From contig JAGWZP010000022.1 in NCBI GenBank assembly GCA_018968865.1, forward strand, positions 1-10,626: 10,626 nucleotides of DNA, given 5' to 3'. The notes below the pieces were generated by a model, which worked only from the letters and a program-made list of their open reading frames with translations, did no database searches and had not been told where the DNA came from. Positions 1 through 7,230 of the stretch are shown piece after piece. Position 1 is the stretch's first letter, and the number at the start of each line of letters is the position of its first letter. Source of the stretch: Patescibacteria group bacterium. Lineage in GTDB: Bacteria > Patescibacteria > Paceibacteria > UBA9973 > UBA2103. The translations under genes were made by a program, and so were the position numbers.

Positions 1-1185
1 CGCGATCATCGAGACGGCGAAGATGCCGACGAAGGTGCCGATGATAAGCATCAGAACCGGCTCGATGATGGTGGAAAGGTCTTTCGTCTCCTGGGCGACG
101 TTCTCTTCATAAAATTCCGCAATCTGCTTCAGCATCTCCGCGACTTTGCCGGTTTCTTCCCCGACGGTCAGCATGTCGCTCATCAATATCGGATACAGCC
201 GCGTGTGCTCGGAGAACGAGGTCGAGAGGAGCTCGCCCTTTTTGACATGCTCCTCGGCTTCGCCGATGACTTTTGCGAAGGCGTCCGCGTGCACCACTTC
301 TTTCGTGATGGAAAGGGCGTCGAGGATGGGCACGCCGGAGGCGAGGAGCGACGAGAGCGTCCGCGCGGCGCGCGCGGTATACGTTTCGCGCACGAGTTCG
401 CCGACGACCGGCATGTAGAGCGCTCCCGCAAGCACGATGTTGCTTCCCACTCTTGACCGCACGAAGACGATGCCTCCCGCCACAAGGACGACAAGTGAGA
501 GAAACACGAGTGCGACATTAGCCACCATGAAGTTCGACAAGCTGACGATGATCTGAGTGGTGAGCGGTACCGCTACCCCGAGCTGCGTGAACGTCTTGGT
601 CAACGTCGGGACGACGTAGATGAGCATCAAAATACCGACGATGAACACGGCTGAGATGACGATGGAAGGATAGATCATTGCGCCTTTTATCTTGCGGATG
701 AGCTCTTCGGAGCGCTCCATTTGGAGTCCGACGATCATCAGGGCGTCGGAGAGGGAACCCGATTCCTCACCCGCGCGCACCATCGCGGTGAATAGTTCAG
801 GAAAAACGTTCGTATGGGCTGCGAGCGCCTCATGAAACGAAGAACCTTTCTTGATGGCATCGGTAAGTTCGACAATGATCGCTTTTAGATGTTTGTTGCC
901 CGACTGCCGTTCGATGACCGAGAGCGCGCGGGAGAGCGAGAGACCGGCGGAAAGCATCGCGGAGAGGTTCCGCGCCATCCGGATAACTTCGGAGCGCTTC
1001 ACGCCGGTGCTGATGTTGTACGAGAGCCATGCGGGAAGCTTGAATATTTTCTCCGCTTCGGAGAGTTCAATGACCACCCCGCCCTCTTTCTGCACTTGTT
1101 CATAGACCGCGAATCGCGACGGCGCTTCAAAGAAGCTTGCGGTATCCGGCACGCCTTCTTTGCGTATCGTGGCGCGGAATCGCAT
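1..1185 (-). CDS. pilC: Type IV pilus / type II secretion inner-membrane platform protein PilC (GspF family), C-terminus cut by window edge
   Basis: PilC is the polytopic inner-membrane platform on which the cytoplasmic motor ATPase acts during pilin assembly. I translated 395 in-frame residues from the ATG at 1185. Two T2SSF repeats are visible, at about residues 70-193 and 273-395; each has the hallmark pattern 'MLSAGLSLSRAL' / 'LLASGVPILDAL' and then 'RAGEESGSLSDAL' / 'TVGEETGKVAEML'. Hydrophobic membrane segments lie at about 172-194, 222-243 and 375-395. Family members are usually just over 400 residues, so only the last few residues should be missing. The start lies 2 nt beyond the TAA of pilB (TAACCATG) with no Shine-Dalgarno, which suggests translational coupling within a pilB-pilC operon. 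A GspF of a type II secretion system cannot be excluded from sequence alone, but CPR bacteria commonly carry type IV pili. Confidence 0.93.
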   Translation of the reverse strand, partial: MRFRATIRKEGVPDTASFFEAPSRFAVYEQVQKEGGVVIELSEAEKIFKLPAWLSYNISTGVKRSEVIRMARNLSAMLSAGLSLSRALSVIERQSGNKHLKAIIVELTDAIKKGSSFHEALAAHTNVFPELFTAMVRAGEESGSLSDALMIVGLQMERSEELIRKIKGAMIYPSIVISAVFIVGILMLIYVVPTLTKTFTQLGVAVPLTTQIIVSLSNFMVANVALVFLSLVVLVAGGIVFVRSRVGSNIVLAGALYMPVVGELVRETYTARAARTLSSLLASGVPILDALSITKEVVHADAFAKVIGEAEEHVKKGELLSTSFSEHTRLYPILMSDMLTVGEETGKVAEMLKQIAEFYEENVAQETKDLSTIIEPVLMLIIGTFVGIFAVSMIA

Positions 1186-1187
1186 GG

Positions 1188-2936
1188 TTATTCGGTGATG
1201 GCGCGGAGCACCTCTTCGAGACTGGTGATGCCGCGCGCGGCTTTGTAGAGGCCGTCTTCAAACATGGTCAGCATGCCTTCCTTCTTCGCCTGCTCCTCGA
1301 TGGCGCCGCTCGTGCTCGATGTGAGGATGATGTCGCGGATGGCGGGCGAAATGGCAAGCACCTCGTGGATGCCGATGCGGCTCTTGTACCCGTCTTCGCA
1401 TTCGGCCGAAGGGATGGGCCGGTAGAACGGAATCTCATCGAGCGTGGTGCCGCTCTTCACCAGCTTTTCTTCCTTCAACGTCTTGAATGCGACATTGAAT
1501 TCCTCCTCGCTCGCGATTTTCGCGCGCGTGGTCGCATCCAGCGAATATTCCTCCTTGCTGTCGCAGAGCTTGCGCACGAGCCGCTGACCGATGATGACGC
1601 GGAGCGTCGAGACCAAGAGGAACGGCTCGACGCCCATGTCGATGAGGCGCGGGATGGCGCCGGCGGCGCTGTTGGTGTGGATGGTGGAGAGGACGAGATG
1701 GCCGGTGAGCGCGGCGTTGATCGCGAGCGACGCGGTTTCGCTGTCGCGGATCTCGCCGACCATGATGATGTCCGGGTCCTGGCGCACGAGCGAGCGGAGA
1801 CCGCTCGCGAAGGTGAAGCCGATCTGCGGATTCACCTGCGTCTGGTTCACGCGCTTCATCTGGTATTCGATCGGGTCCTCGACCGTCGAGATGTTCACGT
1901 CCGGCTGGTTCAAAATATCGAGCATCGTGTAGAGCGTCGTCGTTTTGCCGCTTCCCGTGGGTCCCGACACGAGGATGATGCCGGTCGTCTGAGTGAGCGC
2001 ATGGTGGATGCGCTCCATGTTCTCGCCATGGAGCCCGAGCACGTCCAGCGTGAATCCTTCGCCGGTCTCGCGCAAAAGACGCATGACGGTCTTCTCGCCG
2101 AAGAAGGTCGGGAGGATGGAGACGCGGAATGAGACGCGATCGGCTTCGGTCTCCATCTTGAACCGGCCGTCCTGCGGCAGGCGCTTTTCGTCGAGCTTGA
2201 GATTGGAGAGCACCTTGATGCGCGCGACGATGCCGGCGGCGGCGGTTTTCGGCAAAGTCATCGCGTCGTGCAGGATGCCGTCGATGCGGTAGCGGATCAG
2301 CACTTCATTTTCCATCGGCTCGATGTGGACGTCGGAAGCGCCTTGCACGATGGCGTGCCGCAGCAGGGTGTCGACGATGCGCACGATCGGCAAGTCTTCG
2401 GCCATCTTCTTGAGCTCGTCGCCCGAGAGTTCCCGCCCGCCCTCCGCCACGTCGCGTATCTTTCCCGCTTCGGTAGAAATAATGTCGCCGAACTCGTCTT
2501 TGAGCGACTTCTGGTACTGCAGGAGCGCGTGCTTGATGCTCTCGGCGTCGGTCAGGCGCGACAGTATCTTCAGTCCCGTCTTCTTGCGCACCGAGTCGAT
2601 GGAAGCGAGGTCTTCGACGTCAAGCATCGCCACTTCGAGCGAATCCCCTTCTTTCTTGTACGCAATGATGTTGTGCGTACGCGCGATCGGCTCCGGAATG
2701 AGCGCAAGCACGTCGACAGGAATGTGGTGTTCTTTGAGATTCACGAACGGGATGCCGAGCACGTACGCCTGGATGCGCCGGAGCGCGTCCTCGGTCAGGG
2801 AGCCGCGCGACACGAGCACGTCGCCGAGCGATTGCCCGCGCGCTTTCGCCTCTTCATCGGCGGCATCGATCTCTTTCTTGGCGACGAGGCCCGAGTCGAT
2901 AATGAACTCTTTCAGTTCCCCTTCCGAAACGTGCAT
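1188..2936 (-). CDS. pilB: Type IV pilus assembly / type II secretion ATPase PilB (GspE family)
   Basis: This is the hexameric cytoplasmic ATPase that powers pilus extension by acting on PilC. It has 582 residues from the chosen ATG. An N-terminal MshEN/T2SSE_N-type domain covers about residues 1-150. The ATPase core shows Walker A GPTGSGKTT (325-333), the Asp box TVEDPIEY (351-358), Walker B IIMVGEIRD (390-398) and the His box TGHLVLSTIHTNSA (411-424). The zinc motif of this family is reduced: only Cys458 (LCDSK) and Cys513 (AECEDGY) remain where two CxxC pairs are usual. The frame stays open 44 codons further upstream, but that stretch runs through a GC-rich inverted repeat, reads unlike protein, and lies before a TATACT box 8 nt ahead of the ATG at 2936. 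I therefore chose 2936. It is first in an operon with pilC. Confidence 0.94.
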   Translation of the reverse strand: MHVSEGELKEFIIDSGLVAKKEIDAADEEAKARGQSLGDVLVSRGSLTEDALRRIQAYVLGIPFVNLKEHHIPVDVLALIPEPIARTHNIIAYKKEGDSLEVAMLDVEDLASIDSVRKKTGLKILSRLTDAESIKHALLQYQKSLKDEFGDIISTEAGKIRDVAEGGRELSGDELKKMAEDLPIVRIVDTLLRHAIVQGASDVHIEPMENEVLIRYRIDGILHDAMTLPKTAAAGIVARIKVLSNLKLDEKRLPQDGRFKMETEADRVSFRVSILPTFFGEKTVMRLLRETGEGFTLDVLGLHGENMERIHHALTQTTGIILVSGPTGSGKTTTLYTMLDILNQPDVNISTVEDPIEYQMKRVNQTQVNPQIGFTFASGLRSLVRQDPDIIMVGEIRDSETASLAINAALTGHLVLSTIHTNSAAGAIPRLIDMGVEPFLLVSTLRVIIGQRLVRKLCDSKEEYSLDATTRAKIASEEEFNVAFKTLKEEKLVKSGTTLDEIPFYRPIPSAECEDGYKSRIGIHEVLAISPAIRDIILTSSTSGAIEEQAKKEGMLTMFEDGLYKAARGITSLEEVLRAITE

Positions 2937-2944
2937 ATGTAGGC

Positions 2945-2950
2945 AGTATA
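2945..2950 (-). promoter_or_regulatory. -10 box of pilB, placed for a leaderless transcript
   Basis: On the minus strand TATACT (5 of 6 to TATAAT) is followed by 8 nt and then the pilB ATG. A start site 6-8 nt downstream of the hexamer would fall at or next to the start codon. There is no Shine-Dalgarno. No -35 consensus is visible; that region is filled by the inverted repeat at 2955-2973. Confidence 0.55.
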
Positions 2951-2954
2951 ACGT

Positions 2955-2973
2955 GCCCCGCCCCGGGCGGGGC
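2955..2973. repeat. GC-only inverted repeat over the pilB -35/spacer region
   Basis: A perfect 7-bp inverted repeat, GCCCCGC / GCGGGGC, with a 5-nt centre (CCCGG), is made entirely of G and C. It starts 4 bp upstream of the pilB -10 box. It has no T-tract, so it does not look like a terminator. A regulator-binding site is possible, as is a dispersed repeat; the sequence does not decide. Confidence 0.5.
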
Positions 2974-3000
2974 GCGCATTGCACAGGAGAAGCCGAAAAC

Positions 3001-3029
3001 TTGCAGAGGAGCGAGTATCCCGCTATATA
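3001..3029 (+). promoter_or_regulatory. Possible promoter for the 144-residue ORF
   Basis: TTGCAG (3001-3006), a 17-nt spacer and TATATA (3024-3029) lie about 60 nt before the start at 3092. The -35 keeps only TTG and the -10 matches at four positions, so this is a moderate call. It would diverge from the pilB promoter. Confidence 0.4.
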
Positions 3030-3077
3030 TGAATGTGGAACGTAGATGTTTGTTCCGTATTTTTGCAAATCTTTTTT

Positions 3078-3084
3078 GAAAGGA
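3078..3084 (+). promoter_or_regulatory. Shine-Dalgarno (GAAAGGA) before the ORF at 3092
   Basis: GAAAGGA ends 7 nt before the ATG at 3092, an ideal spacing. It is the only convincing Shine-Dalgarno in the window and it decides both the strand and the start of this otherwise unrecognised gene. Confidence 0.6.
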
Positions 3085-3091
3085 CATACCG

Positions 3092-3526
3092 ATGGGACAT
3101 AACGGGAGTGCGGTACACGTCACGGGAACGCTTATGGAAATAAATAGCAGGCTCGCGGTCATGTCGTCGAGCCAGTTCATTGTTCCTTTGCGGACGCGCG
3201 AAGAACATCTGGTCGTAATCAGCGATGACGTCGGCCACAAAATCAAACGCCTCTGCACGCTCCAAAGGATGCTGGACAAGGAGTGCCAGACGCTTATCGC
3301 TCAAGGGGAAAAAGAAGCCTCTGATATGAAAGCGGATCTTTGCGACATCGTCGGCCGGATTCTCCGGAACGAAGTCTGCCGGCACCATCCGGAACTTCTC
3401 CGCAAACCGTTCGTGATTTGCAGCGACTGGACGCTGTGCTGGGAGAAGACCGAAACGGAAACAAGAAGCCTTGCTCTCGAGCACGCCGAATCGGACGATT
3501 TCCTCCGGCATCAGGCCGCGAGATAA
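3092..3526 (+). CDS. Hypothetical protein, 144 residues, family not recognised
   Basis: I do not recognise this protein. It looks soluble and mostly helical, with no signal peptide or membrane segment. A strand-rich start (about residues 1-45) is followed by charged helices (about 46-105). Six cysteines (55, 65, 84, 96, 110, 116) are spread out and do not form CxxC pairs, so metal binding is not evident. The case for a real gene is its context: a Shine-Dalgarno 7 nt upstream, a possible promoter before that, and a strong intrinsic terminator about 20 nt after the TAA. It therefore appears to be a single-gene unit. Long antisense frames overlap it, including a 190-residue one starting at 3595, but they have no ribosome-binding site and would read through the terminator hairpin. 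Confidence applies to its being a gene, not to any function. Confidence 0.68.
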   Translation: MGHNGSAVHVTGTLMEINSRLAVMSSSQFIVPLRTREEHLVVISDDVGHKIKRLCTLQRMLDKECQTLIAQGEKEASDMKADLCDIVGRILRNEVCRHHPELLRKPFVICSDWTLCWEKTETETRSLALEHAESDDFLRHQAAR

Positions 3527-3545
3527 CCGCACGCGTTCCTTCAAT

Positions 3546-3573
3546 AAGCCGCTCCTCGGAGCGGCTTCTTTTT
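3546..3573 (+). terminator. Rho-independent terminator of the 144-residue ORF
   Basis: AAGCCGCTC / GAGCGGCTT form a perfect 9-bp stem around a CTCG loop (3546-3567), followed by CTTTTT. It begins about 20 nt after the TAA at 3526. In the other direction the hairpin is followed by ATT only, so it may terminate the minus-strand gene at 3599-3865 weakly. Confidence 0.88.
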
Positions 3574-3598
3574 CGCACGACGATGCGTGATGCAATCT

Positions 3599-3865
3599 CT
3601 AATGCTGGATACGCACTCTCAAACGACCAGCGAGATCTTCAAATCGATTAACAAGCAAGCTTGCTTGGCGCCGTGTTTCTGCATCATTTGGATTTTTATC
3701 GAGTCTGTCCATAAGCTCATCAAACGCGCCCGTCGGACCGAGATCTTCCAGCAATTTTTCAATAGGATCTATCGCCTTGCTCGGGTCCATATGGAAGCTC
3801 TCCGATGTGTTCAGTCTATTTTTTTGATCTTCCCAAGAAGCTTCCCGCATTCCTTCGATGTCCAT
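3599..3865 (-). CDS. Hypothetical small helical protein, 88 residues
   Basis: I do not recognise this protein. From the ATG at 3865 it has 88 residues, is strongly charged and mostly helical, with the segment IEKLLEDLGPTGAFDELMDR followed by a helix rich in Arg and Asp/Glu that ends in RLRVRIQH. There is no membrane segment or cysteine cluster. The frame is open upstream to 3994, but that part reads unlike the rest and overlaps the nusA promoter and leader. A TATACA box 6 nt before the ATG at 3865 supports the shorter form; the ATG at 3850 is an alternative. Base composition is visibly more AT-rich than in the conserved neighbours. It stands alone between the terminator at 3546 and the divergent nusA promoter. 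A competing 99-residue plus-strand frame (3587-3886) looks less protein-like. Confidence 0.6.
   Translation of the reverse strand: MDIEGMREASWEDQKNRLNTSESFHMDPSKAIDPIEKLLEDLGPTGAFDELMDRLDKNPNDAETRRQASLLVNRFEDLAGRLRVRIQH
3652..3667. repeat. 16-bp perfect palindrome inside the 88-residue ORF
   Basis: CAAGCAAGCTTGCTTG equals its own reverse complement. It lies within codons for R-Q-A-S-L-L-V of the minus-strand gene. It may be chance, or a binding or restriction-modification site. Confidence 0.45.
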
Positions 3866-3871
3866 GCATGT

Positions 3872-3877
3872 TGTATA
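3872..3877 (-). promoter_or_regulatory. -10-like box directly before the 88-residue ORF
   Basis: TATACA on the minus strand is separated by 6 nt from the ATG at 3865, the same close arrangement as at pilB, ppa, the Nudix gene and the 80-residue gene. No -35 is evident. Confidence 0.4.
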
Positions 3878-3916
3878 AGCAAATAAGTGCCTAAAGTATA
3901 CCCCGTATGCAGATCC

Positions 3917-3944
3917 TTGCAAAATATTGAGTGCGAGGTATACT
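3917..3944 (+). promoter_or_regulatory. nusA promoter
   Basis: TTGCAA (3917-3922), a 16-nt spacer and TATACT (3939-3944; 5 of 6 to TATAAT). The start site should fall near 3951, giving a leader of about 55 nt before the nusA ATG. The HU promoter at 8969 has almost the same form (TTGCGT-16-TATACT). Confidence 0.65.
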
Positions 3945-3949
3945 TGCCA

Positions 3950-3989
3950 GCACGTGAACGCCCCTTCGGGGCTTTCTTTATAAACGTGC
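3950..3989 (+). promoter_or_regulatory. Structured nusA leader with a terminator-like hairpin (possible attenuator)
   Basis: Between the promoter and the nusA start is a hairpin, GCCCC-TTC-GGGGC (3960-3972), followed at once by TTTCTTTA. Outer arms GCACGT (3950-3955) and ACGTGC (3984-3989) could pair around it. The promoter lies upstream, and no plus-strand gene other than the already terminated ORF ending at 3526 precedes it. A terminator here would therefore act on nusA's own transcript. The stem is only 5 bp, so strength is uncertain. Confidence 0.45.
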
Positions 3990-4005
3990 GACATACATAT
4001 TCCAT

Positions 4006-5364
<1,359 letters not shown>

Positions 5365-5367
5365 ACG

Positions 5368-5422
5368 CCCGAAACAAGGTTCGACCTTGGGAATCGGATT
5401 TAAGGTCGAACCTTGTTTCGGG
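5368..5422. repeat. 21-bp perfect inverted repeat between nusA and ppa, with a nested dyad in each arm
   Basis: The arms 5368-5388 and 5402-5422 are perfectly complementary over 21 bp, with a 13-nt loop. Each arm also contains a smaller dyad, AAGGT-NNN-ACCTT (5376-5388 and 5402-5414), with centres 26 bp apart. The repeat starts 3 bp after the nusA stop and ends at the base before the ppa TATAAT. It has no T-tract, so it is a poor classical terminator, although the RNA hairpin could protect the nusA 3' end. Paired operator sites for a dimeric repressor are an alternative reading. Confidence 0.85.
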
Positions 5423-5428
5423 TATAAT
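5423..5428 (+). promoter_or_regulatory. Consensus -10 box of ppa, placed for a leaderless transcript
   Basis: TATAAT is an exact match, followed by 8 nt (GGACACCT) and the ppa ATG, so the predicted start site falls at or within a base or two of the AUG. A weak TTTAAG lies 18 nt upstream, inside the inverted repeat. Confidence 0.65.
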
Positions 5429-5436
5429 GGACACCT

Positions 5437-5985
5437 ATGAACTTACTGCACGATGTGAGCCCGGGAACGAAAGACGCGATGAACGTCATCATTGAGATAC
5501 CCAAAGATTCGCACAATAAATACGAGATCGACAAGAAGACCGGCCTCATTAAGCTCGACCGCGCGAATTATTCGGCGGCGGCGTACCCGTTCGACTACGG
5601 TTTCGTGCCCCAGACCCTGTGGGACGATGGCGATGCGCTCGACGTCATCGTGCTCACCACGTATCCCCTGAATGTGGGCGTCTTGGTCGTCGCGCGACCG
5701 GTCGCCATCCTCCATATGGTGGATGGCGGCGATGCCGATGAAAAAATCATCGCCGTGCCGGTTGAAGATAAGCGCTGGGACGACGTGCGGGACCTCGCGG
5801 ATATCAATAAGCACACGCTGAAGGAGTTCGTGCACTTCTTCGAGACCTACAAGGACCTTAAAGGGAAACCGGTCGAGGTAAAGATCGACGGCTATGAGGG
5901 CGCCGCGAAAGCAAGGGAGGCTTTCGAGCGCGCACACAAGATGTATCACGATCACCCAGTAGGCGATTCTGCTGAATCGAAATAA
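5437..5985 (+). CDS. ppa: Inorganic pyrophosphatase, family I (soluble, Mg-dependent)
   Basis: Ppa hydrolyses pyrophosphate to two phosphates in the cytoplasm, pulling biosynthetic reactions that release PPi. It has 182 residues, close to the usual bacterial length. Family landmarks are in order: NKYEIDKKTG (27-36), YPFDYGFVPQT (50-60), the metal-binding signature DGDALDV (64-70), DADEKIIAVP (99-108) and FFETYKDLKGKPVEV (134-148) with the Tyr-Lys pair at 138-139. An extra segment of about 15 residues (MNLLHDVSPGTKDAMN) precedes the conserved core. An internal ATG (Met15) could be an alternative start, but the TATAAT box 8 nt before Met1 favours the longer form. The next gene begins 1 nt after the stop, so the two are very likely co-transcribed. 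Confidence 0.96.
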   Translation: MNLLHDVSPGTKDAMNVIIEIPKDSHNKYEIDKKTGLIKLDRANYSAAAYPFDYGFVPQTLWDDGDALDVIVLTTYPLNVGVLVVARPVAILHMVDGGDADEKIIAVPVEDKRWDDVRDLADINKHTLKEFVHFFETYKDLKGKPVEVKIDGYEGAAKAREAFERAHKMYHDHPVGDSAESK

Positions 5986-5986
5986 T

Positions 5987-6226
5987 ATGGAACCCGAAAA
6001 ACTTCTTCATTCCGGCGAGGTGCTGCACATCGAGGCTCCCGAAGCCGCAGCGCCGGCGGTGCCCGCCGCGACGCCGCCGGGAGTCCCGTCGCCTGCGGCG
6101 CAATCCTGGGGTGTGGTCATATCGATTATCGTCATCGTGCTCATGATTACCATCGGCGCCTTTTACGCGTGGGGCGAGCGCATCGCGCAAAATCGCGTAT
6201 TCACCGCGCCGACAACGGCCCAATAG
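5987..6226 (+). CDS. Small single-pass membrane protein, 79 residues, family not recognised
   Basis: I do not recognise this protein. It has a short charged N-terminus (MEPEKLLHSGEVLHIEAPE), an Ala/Pro-rich linker (about residues 20-38), one hydrophobic segment (about 42-62, WGVVISIIVIVLMITIGAFY), and a short tail (WGERIAQNRVF...). There is no signal-peptidase site after the hydrophobic stretch, so it is probably anchored rather than secreted. The flanking charges (acidic before, Arg after) do not settle the topology. The ATG is 1 nt after the ppa stop, and clpP starts 21 nt after its TAG, so it sits inside a tight ppa-orf-clpP cluster and probably depends on translation of ppa. It has no Shine-Dalgarno. 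A membrane accessory role next to ClpP is conceivable but nothing in the sequence shows it. Confidence 0.8.
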   Translation: MEPEKLLHSGEVLHIEAPEAAAPAVPAATPPGVPSPAAQSWGVVISIIVIVLMITIGAFYAWGERIAQNRVFTAPTTAQ

Positions 6227-6247
6227 CACTTAGCCTAACTTTTACCT

Positions 6248-6847
6248 ATGAAATACACCCAACCCCGCGCCTCGATGCTCGTCCCGATGGTCATCGAGAA
6301 GAGCCAGTTCGGCGAGCGCGCCTATGATATTTACTCGCGCCTCCTCAAGGAGCGTATTGTCTTCCTCGGCGGCCCCATCGACGACGACGTCGCAAATCTC
6401 GTCATCGCCCAGCTCCTCTTCCTCGAAGCGGAGGACCCGAAGAAGGACATTTCGCTCTACATCAATAGTCCGGGCGGCTCCGTGACCGCGACCTTGGCGA
6501 TGGTGGACACGATGAACCACGTGAAGCCTGCGGTCTCGACCGTCTGCGTCGGCATGGCGGCCTCGGGCGCGGCCATCCTCCTTTCCGCGGGAGCGAAGGG
6601 CAAGCGCTATGCGCTCCCGAACGCCGAAGTGATGATCCACCAGCCGCACGGCGGCGCCGAGGGCCAGGCGACTGACATTGAAATTACCGCGAAGCAGATA
6701 CTGAAGCTCCGCGCCGTCCTGAACAAGATTCTCTCCAAGAATACCGGCCAGCCGCTCGCGAAAATCGAGAAGGATGTCGAGCGCGACTTCTTCATGACCG
6801 CCGACGAAGCCAAGAAGTACGGCCTCGTGGACAAGGTATTTAATTAA
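6248..6847 (+). CDS. clpP: ATP-dependent Clp protease proteolytic subunit ClpP
   Basis: ClpP forms the tetradecameric serine-protease chamber that degrades proteins fed in by AAA+ unfoldases (ClpX, ClpA or ClpC). It has 199 residues, the normal length. The catalytic triad is intact: Ser106 in GMAASGAAI (102-110), His131 in MIHQPHGG (129-136) and Asp180 in ERDFFM (178-183), spaced as in E. coli ClpP. The INSPGGSV motif (72-79) for substrate-strand binding is present, and the N-terminus [20 protein letters not shown] fits the axial loop and first helix. No unfoldase gene is in the window. There is no Shine-Dalgarno; a weak TAACTT lies 6 nt before the ATG, but read-through from ppa is more likely. 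The last 8 bp overlap the 3' end of the convergent Nudix gene. Confidence 0.98.
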   Translation: MKYTQPRASMLVPMVIEKSQFGERAYDIYSRLLKERIVFLGGPIDDDVANLVIAQLLFLEAEDPKKDISLYINSPGGSVTATLAMVDTMNHVKPAVSTVCVGMAASGAAILLSAGAKGKRYALPNAEVMIHQPHGGAEGQATDIEITAKQILKLRAVLNKILSKNTGQPLAKIEKDVERDFFMTADEAKKYGLVDKVFN

Positions 6848-7217
6848 AAATAGACGGCGCAAGTCTTCCTAAGGCGGTCCGGAGGTGCTCGCTTAAGGGA
6901 AGCGCACGCGCTTCTAGGATGGTGAACCATCCGTACCCTTGACCTTCATGTAACACAATAGGTTTTGACGGATTGTATTTTTCTATAAAGAGATGTTCAG
7001 GTCCTTCGTGTATGAGGACAGGGTTTTGCAGCCGGTATTCAATTTCTTCAAAACATTCCCGCCGCACCGCCTGTTCCGGCGTTTCATCTCCCTCAATGCC
7101 GCCGCCGAAACAACCCCACAGATTCGGACTGCGCGGCGCATCGGGGCTCCGGTGTTGCAGGAGGATCTTGCCGTCTCCGGTGTAGAGCACAATCAGTGCA
7201 GACCGGCGTTTTTCCAT
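6840..7217 (-). CDS. Nudix hydrolase (MutT-like), substrate unknown
   Basis: Nudix enzymes hydrolyse nucleoside diphosphates linked to another moiety, using Mg2+. From the ATG at 7217 the protein has 125 residues, typical of a single-domain Nudix. The Nudix box runs from about Gly39 to Tyr61: G-x5-E (39-45), then RECFEE (53-58). The usual Gly near the end of the box is Glu60, while the catalytic REx-xEE core is intact. The start of the domain ([20 protein letters not shown]) and [15 protein letters not shown] (94-108) are typical of small MutT-like members, which include dNTP-pool sanitisers; the substrate cannot be told. The frame is open 49 codons further upstream, but that part is Arg-rich and unlike the family, and a TATAAC box lies 7 nt before 7217. 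The stop overlaps clpP. Confidence 0.92.
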   Translation of the reverse strand: MEKRRSALIVLYTGDGKILLQHRSPDAPRSPNLWGCFGGGIEGDETPEQAVRRECFEEIEYRLQNPVLIHEGPEHLFIEKYNPSKPIVLHEGQGYGWFTILEARALPLSEHLRTALGRLAPSIFN

Positions 7218-7224
7218 AGTGATG

Positions 7225-7230
7225 GTTATA
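7225..7230 (-). promoter_or_regulatory. -10-like box of the Nudix gene, placed for a leaderless transcript
   Basis: TATAAC (5 of 6) on the minus strand is followed by 7 nt (CATCACT) and the ATG at 7217. No -35 and no Shine-Dalgarno are visible. In the rest of the divergent gap up to rny (7231-7394) I see no convincing plus-strand promoter; TATACC at 7288-7293 lacks a -35. Confidence 0.5.

Noticed and set aside
1137..2132. 331-residue plus-strand frame across pilB
   Set aside because: It is an antisense shadow: the minus strand encodes the complete PilB motifs, and the plus frame is Arg/Asp/His-rich, typical of the complement of a GC-rich gene.
2937..3068. N-terminal extension of pilB by 44 residues
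   Set aside because: The stretch crosses the GC palindrome and the -10 box, reads unlike the family, and the MshEN-type domain begins properly at the ATG at 2936.
3023..3595. 190-residue minus-strand frame antisense to the 144-residue ORF
   Set aside because: No ribosome-binding site or promoter, it would start inside the region of the terminator at 3546-3573, and the plus-strand frame has a Shine-Dalgarno and terminator in the right places.
3587..3886. 99-residue plus-strand frame overlapping the 88-residue minus-strand gene
   Set aside because: It has no Shine-Dalgarno, follows a strong terminator without a promoter of its own, and has a Cys/Phe/Ile-rich composition unlike a soluble or ordered membrane protein; the minus frame is charged and helical and has a -10 box before its ATG.
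3599..4005. Possible longer or frameshifted version of the 88-residue gene reaching the nusA start
   Set aside because: The extra 43 residues have an aromatic/Cys-rich composition unlike the rest and coincide with the nusA promoter and leader, so this is non-coding on the minus strand.
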